64,000 bases of DNA, taken from positions 1 through 64,000 of the forward strand of contig NZ_JAILYJ010000006.1 in assembly GCF_019793465.1 (NCBI RefSeq), in the 5' to 3' direction. A program made the translations under genes and the position numbers. Below, piece by piece: positions 63,694 through 64,000 of the stretch. The notes under the pieces were generated by a model, which did not search any database, was not told the origin of the DNA, and saw only the letters and a program-made list of their open reading frames with translations. The number at the start of each line of letters is the position of its first letter. Positions within the stretch are counted from its first letter, which is position 1. This stretch comes from Rhizobium croatiense. Lineage in GTDB: Bacteria > Pseudomonadota > Alphaproteobacteria > Rhizobiales > Rhizobiaceae.

Positions 63694-64000
63694 TGTCTCT
63701 TCTCCCCTGAGCGCATGATAGCGCGCATGATGGTTTCCTGGCTTGCTTCTCCCTTCGGCAGTTCGGCGACGATGCGTCCTTCGTTCATCACGTAGATGCG
63801 GTCACAAGTGCCAAGCAGTTCGGGCATTTCCGATGAGATCATCAGAACGCCCTTCCCATCGGCGGCAAGCTGGTTGATGATAGTATAAATCTCGTACTTT
63901 GCGCCAACGTCGATGCCGCGGGTGGGCTCGTCGAGGATCAAAATCTCGGGATCGGAGAATAGCCATTTCGACAGCACGACCTTTTGCTGGTTGCCGCCGG
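63690..64000 (-). CDS. gguA: Sugar ABC transporter ATPase GguA, C-terminal part (cut by window edge)
   Basis: The visible 102 residues begin within the ABC signature ([14 protein letters not shown]). They continue with Walker [21 protein letters not shown], the H-loop replaced region [21 protein letters not shown] and the C-terminal [18 protein letters not shown]. This is the second nucleotide-binding domain of a double ATPase of the MglA/XylG type. The rest, and probably a chvE-like binding-protein gene, lies beyond the right edge. Confidence 0.92.
   Translation of the reverse strand, partial: GGNQQKVVLSKWLFSDPEILILDEPTRGIDVGAKYEIYTIINQLAADGKGVLMISSEMPELLGTCDRIYVMNEGRIVAELPKGEASQETIMRAIMRSGEKRQ

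Noticed and set aside
61741..63795. 684-codon open frame antisense to gguC and gguB
   Set aside because: His/Asp/Glu-rich shadow of membrane-protein codons; no real protein features.

Overview
The window is a gene-dense, high-GC stretch of an alphaproteobacterial chromosome, most likely from the Rhizobium leguminosarum/etli group. The evidence is a BacA/SbmA peptide transporter, a bdhA-xdhA-xdhB operon of the kind known from Sinorhizobium, a ggu sugar-transport and L-arabinose operon whose dehydratase closely resembles the characterised R. leguminosarum L-arabinonate dehydratase, and several copies of RIME-like rhizobial intergenic repeats. No rRNA, tRNA, CRISPR array, prophage or nodulation gene is evident. 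The only transposase is an IS110-type C-terminal fragment cut by the left edge.

Layout. 0-7.9 kb: IS110 remnant, der with its upstream TPR gene, an NnrU-type membrane protein, a secreted polysaccharide deacetylase, bacA, and an MFS exporter divergent from a PadR regulator. 7.9-11.1 kb: an accessory-looking redox pair, a frameshifted FAD/Rieske oxidoreductase divergent from a di-heme cytochrome c. 11-17.7 kb: map, a luciferase-like monooxygenase, a small GIY-YIG nuclease gene bordered by two-hairpin repeats, an ECF42-type sigma factor with its DGPF partner and an SRPBCC protein, and glpK. 17.8-30.1 kb: bdhA-xdhA-xdhB-xdhC, a small protein divergent from a GcvA-type LysR regulator, a frameshifted peptidase E gene, puuD-guaD and an FMN hydroxy-acid dehydrogenase. 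30.2-34.6 kb: a divergent lipid-metabolism-like cluster resembling E. coli ynbA, ynbC and ynbD. 34.7-39 kb: a tightly coupled ureide operon (puuE, uraD, a HepT-like gene, allA, uraH, a phosphoesterase) and a DUF1045 protein. 39-45.7 kb: a split, head-to-head mnmC-like pair, parDE, a 1135-residue hybrid histidine kinase and a Tyr/Pro-rich secreted protein. 45.7-53.5 kb: a LacI-controlled DapA-like/MFS unit, an AlkC-type DNA repair protein, a DEAD-box helicase and an EamA exporter. 53.5-58 kb: a third two-hairpin repeat, the ATP-grasp/alpha-E/transglutaminase trio, and a vapBC-type module. 58-64 kb: the L-arabinose operon gguA-gguB-gguC-aldehyde dehydrogenase-arabinonate dehydratase, running off the right edge.

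How the genes work together. Xanthine dehydrogenase with its XdhC factor, guanine deaminase, urate oxidase PuuD, HIU hydrolase, OHCU decarboxylase, allantoinase PuuE and ureidoglycolate lyase together describe most of a guanine-to-glyoxylate purine route, split over two blocks about 10 kb apart. Allantoicase is not seen. The right-hand operon couples ABC uptake of a pentose or hexose to the non-phosphorylated arabinose pathway ending at 2-oxoglutarate. Several small regulatory sites are readable as dyads: a PadR site, a LysR-type site, a perfect LacI-type palindrome and a vapBC operator.

Most worth a second look: (1) the two-hairpin repeat family whose second stem changes sequence but keeps its pairing, one copy of which runs into the stop codon of a GIY-YIG nuclease gene; (2) the ynb-like cluster with Asn in place of two of the four motif Asp residues of a CDP-alcohol phosphatidyltransferase; (3) divergent tRNA-modification genes whose start codons overlap. 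Two genes (FAD/Rieske and peptidase E) carry single frameshifts that could be real mutations or assembly errors.
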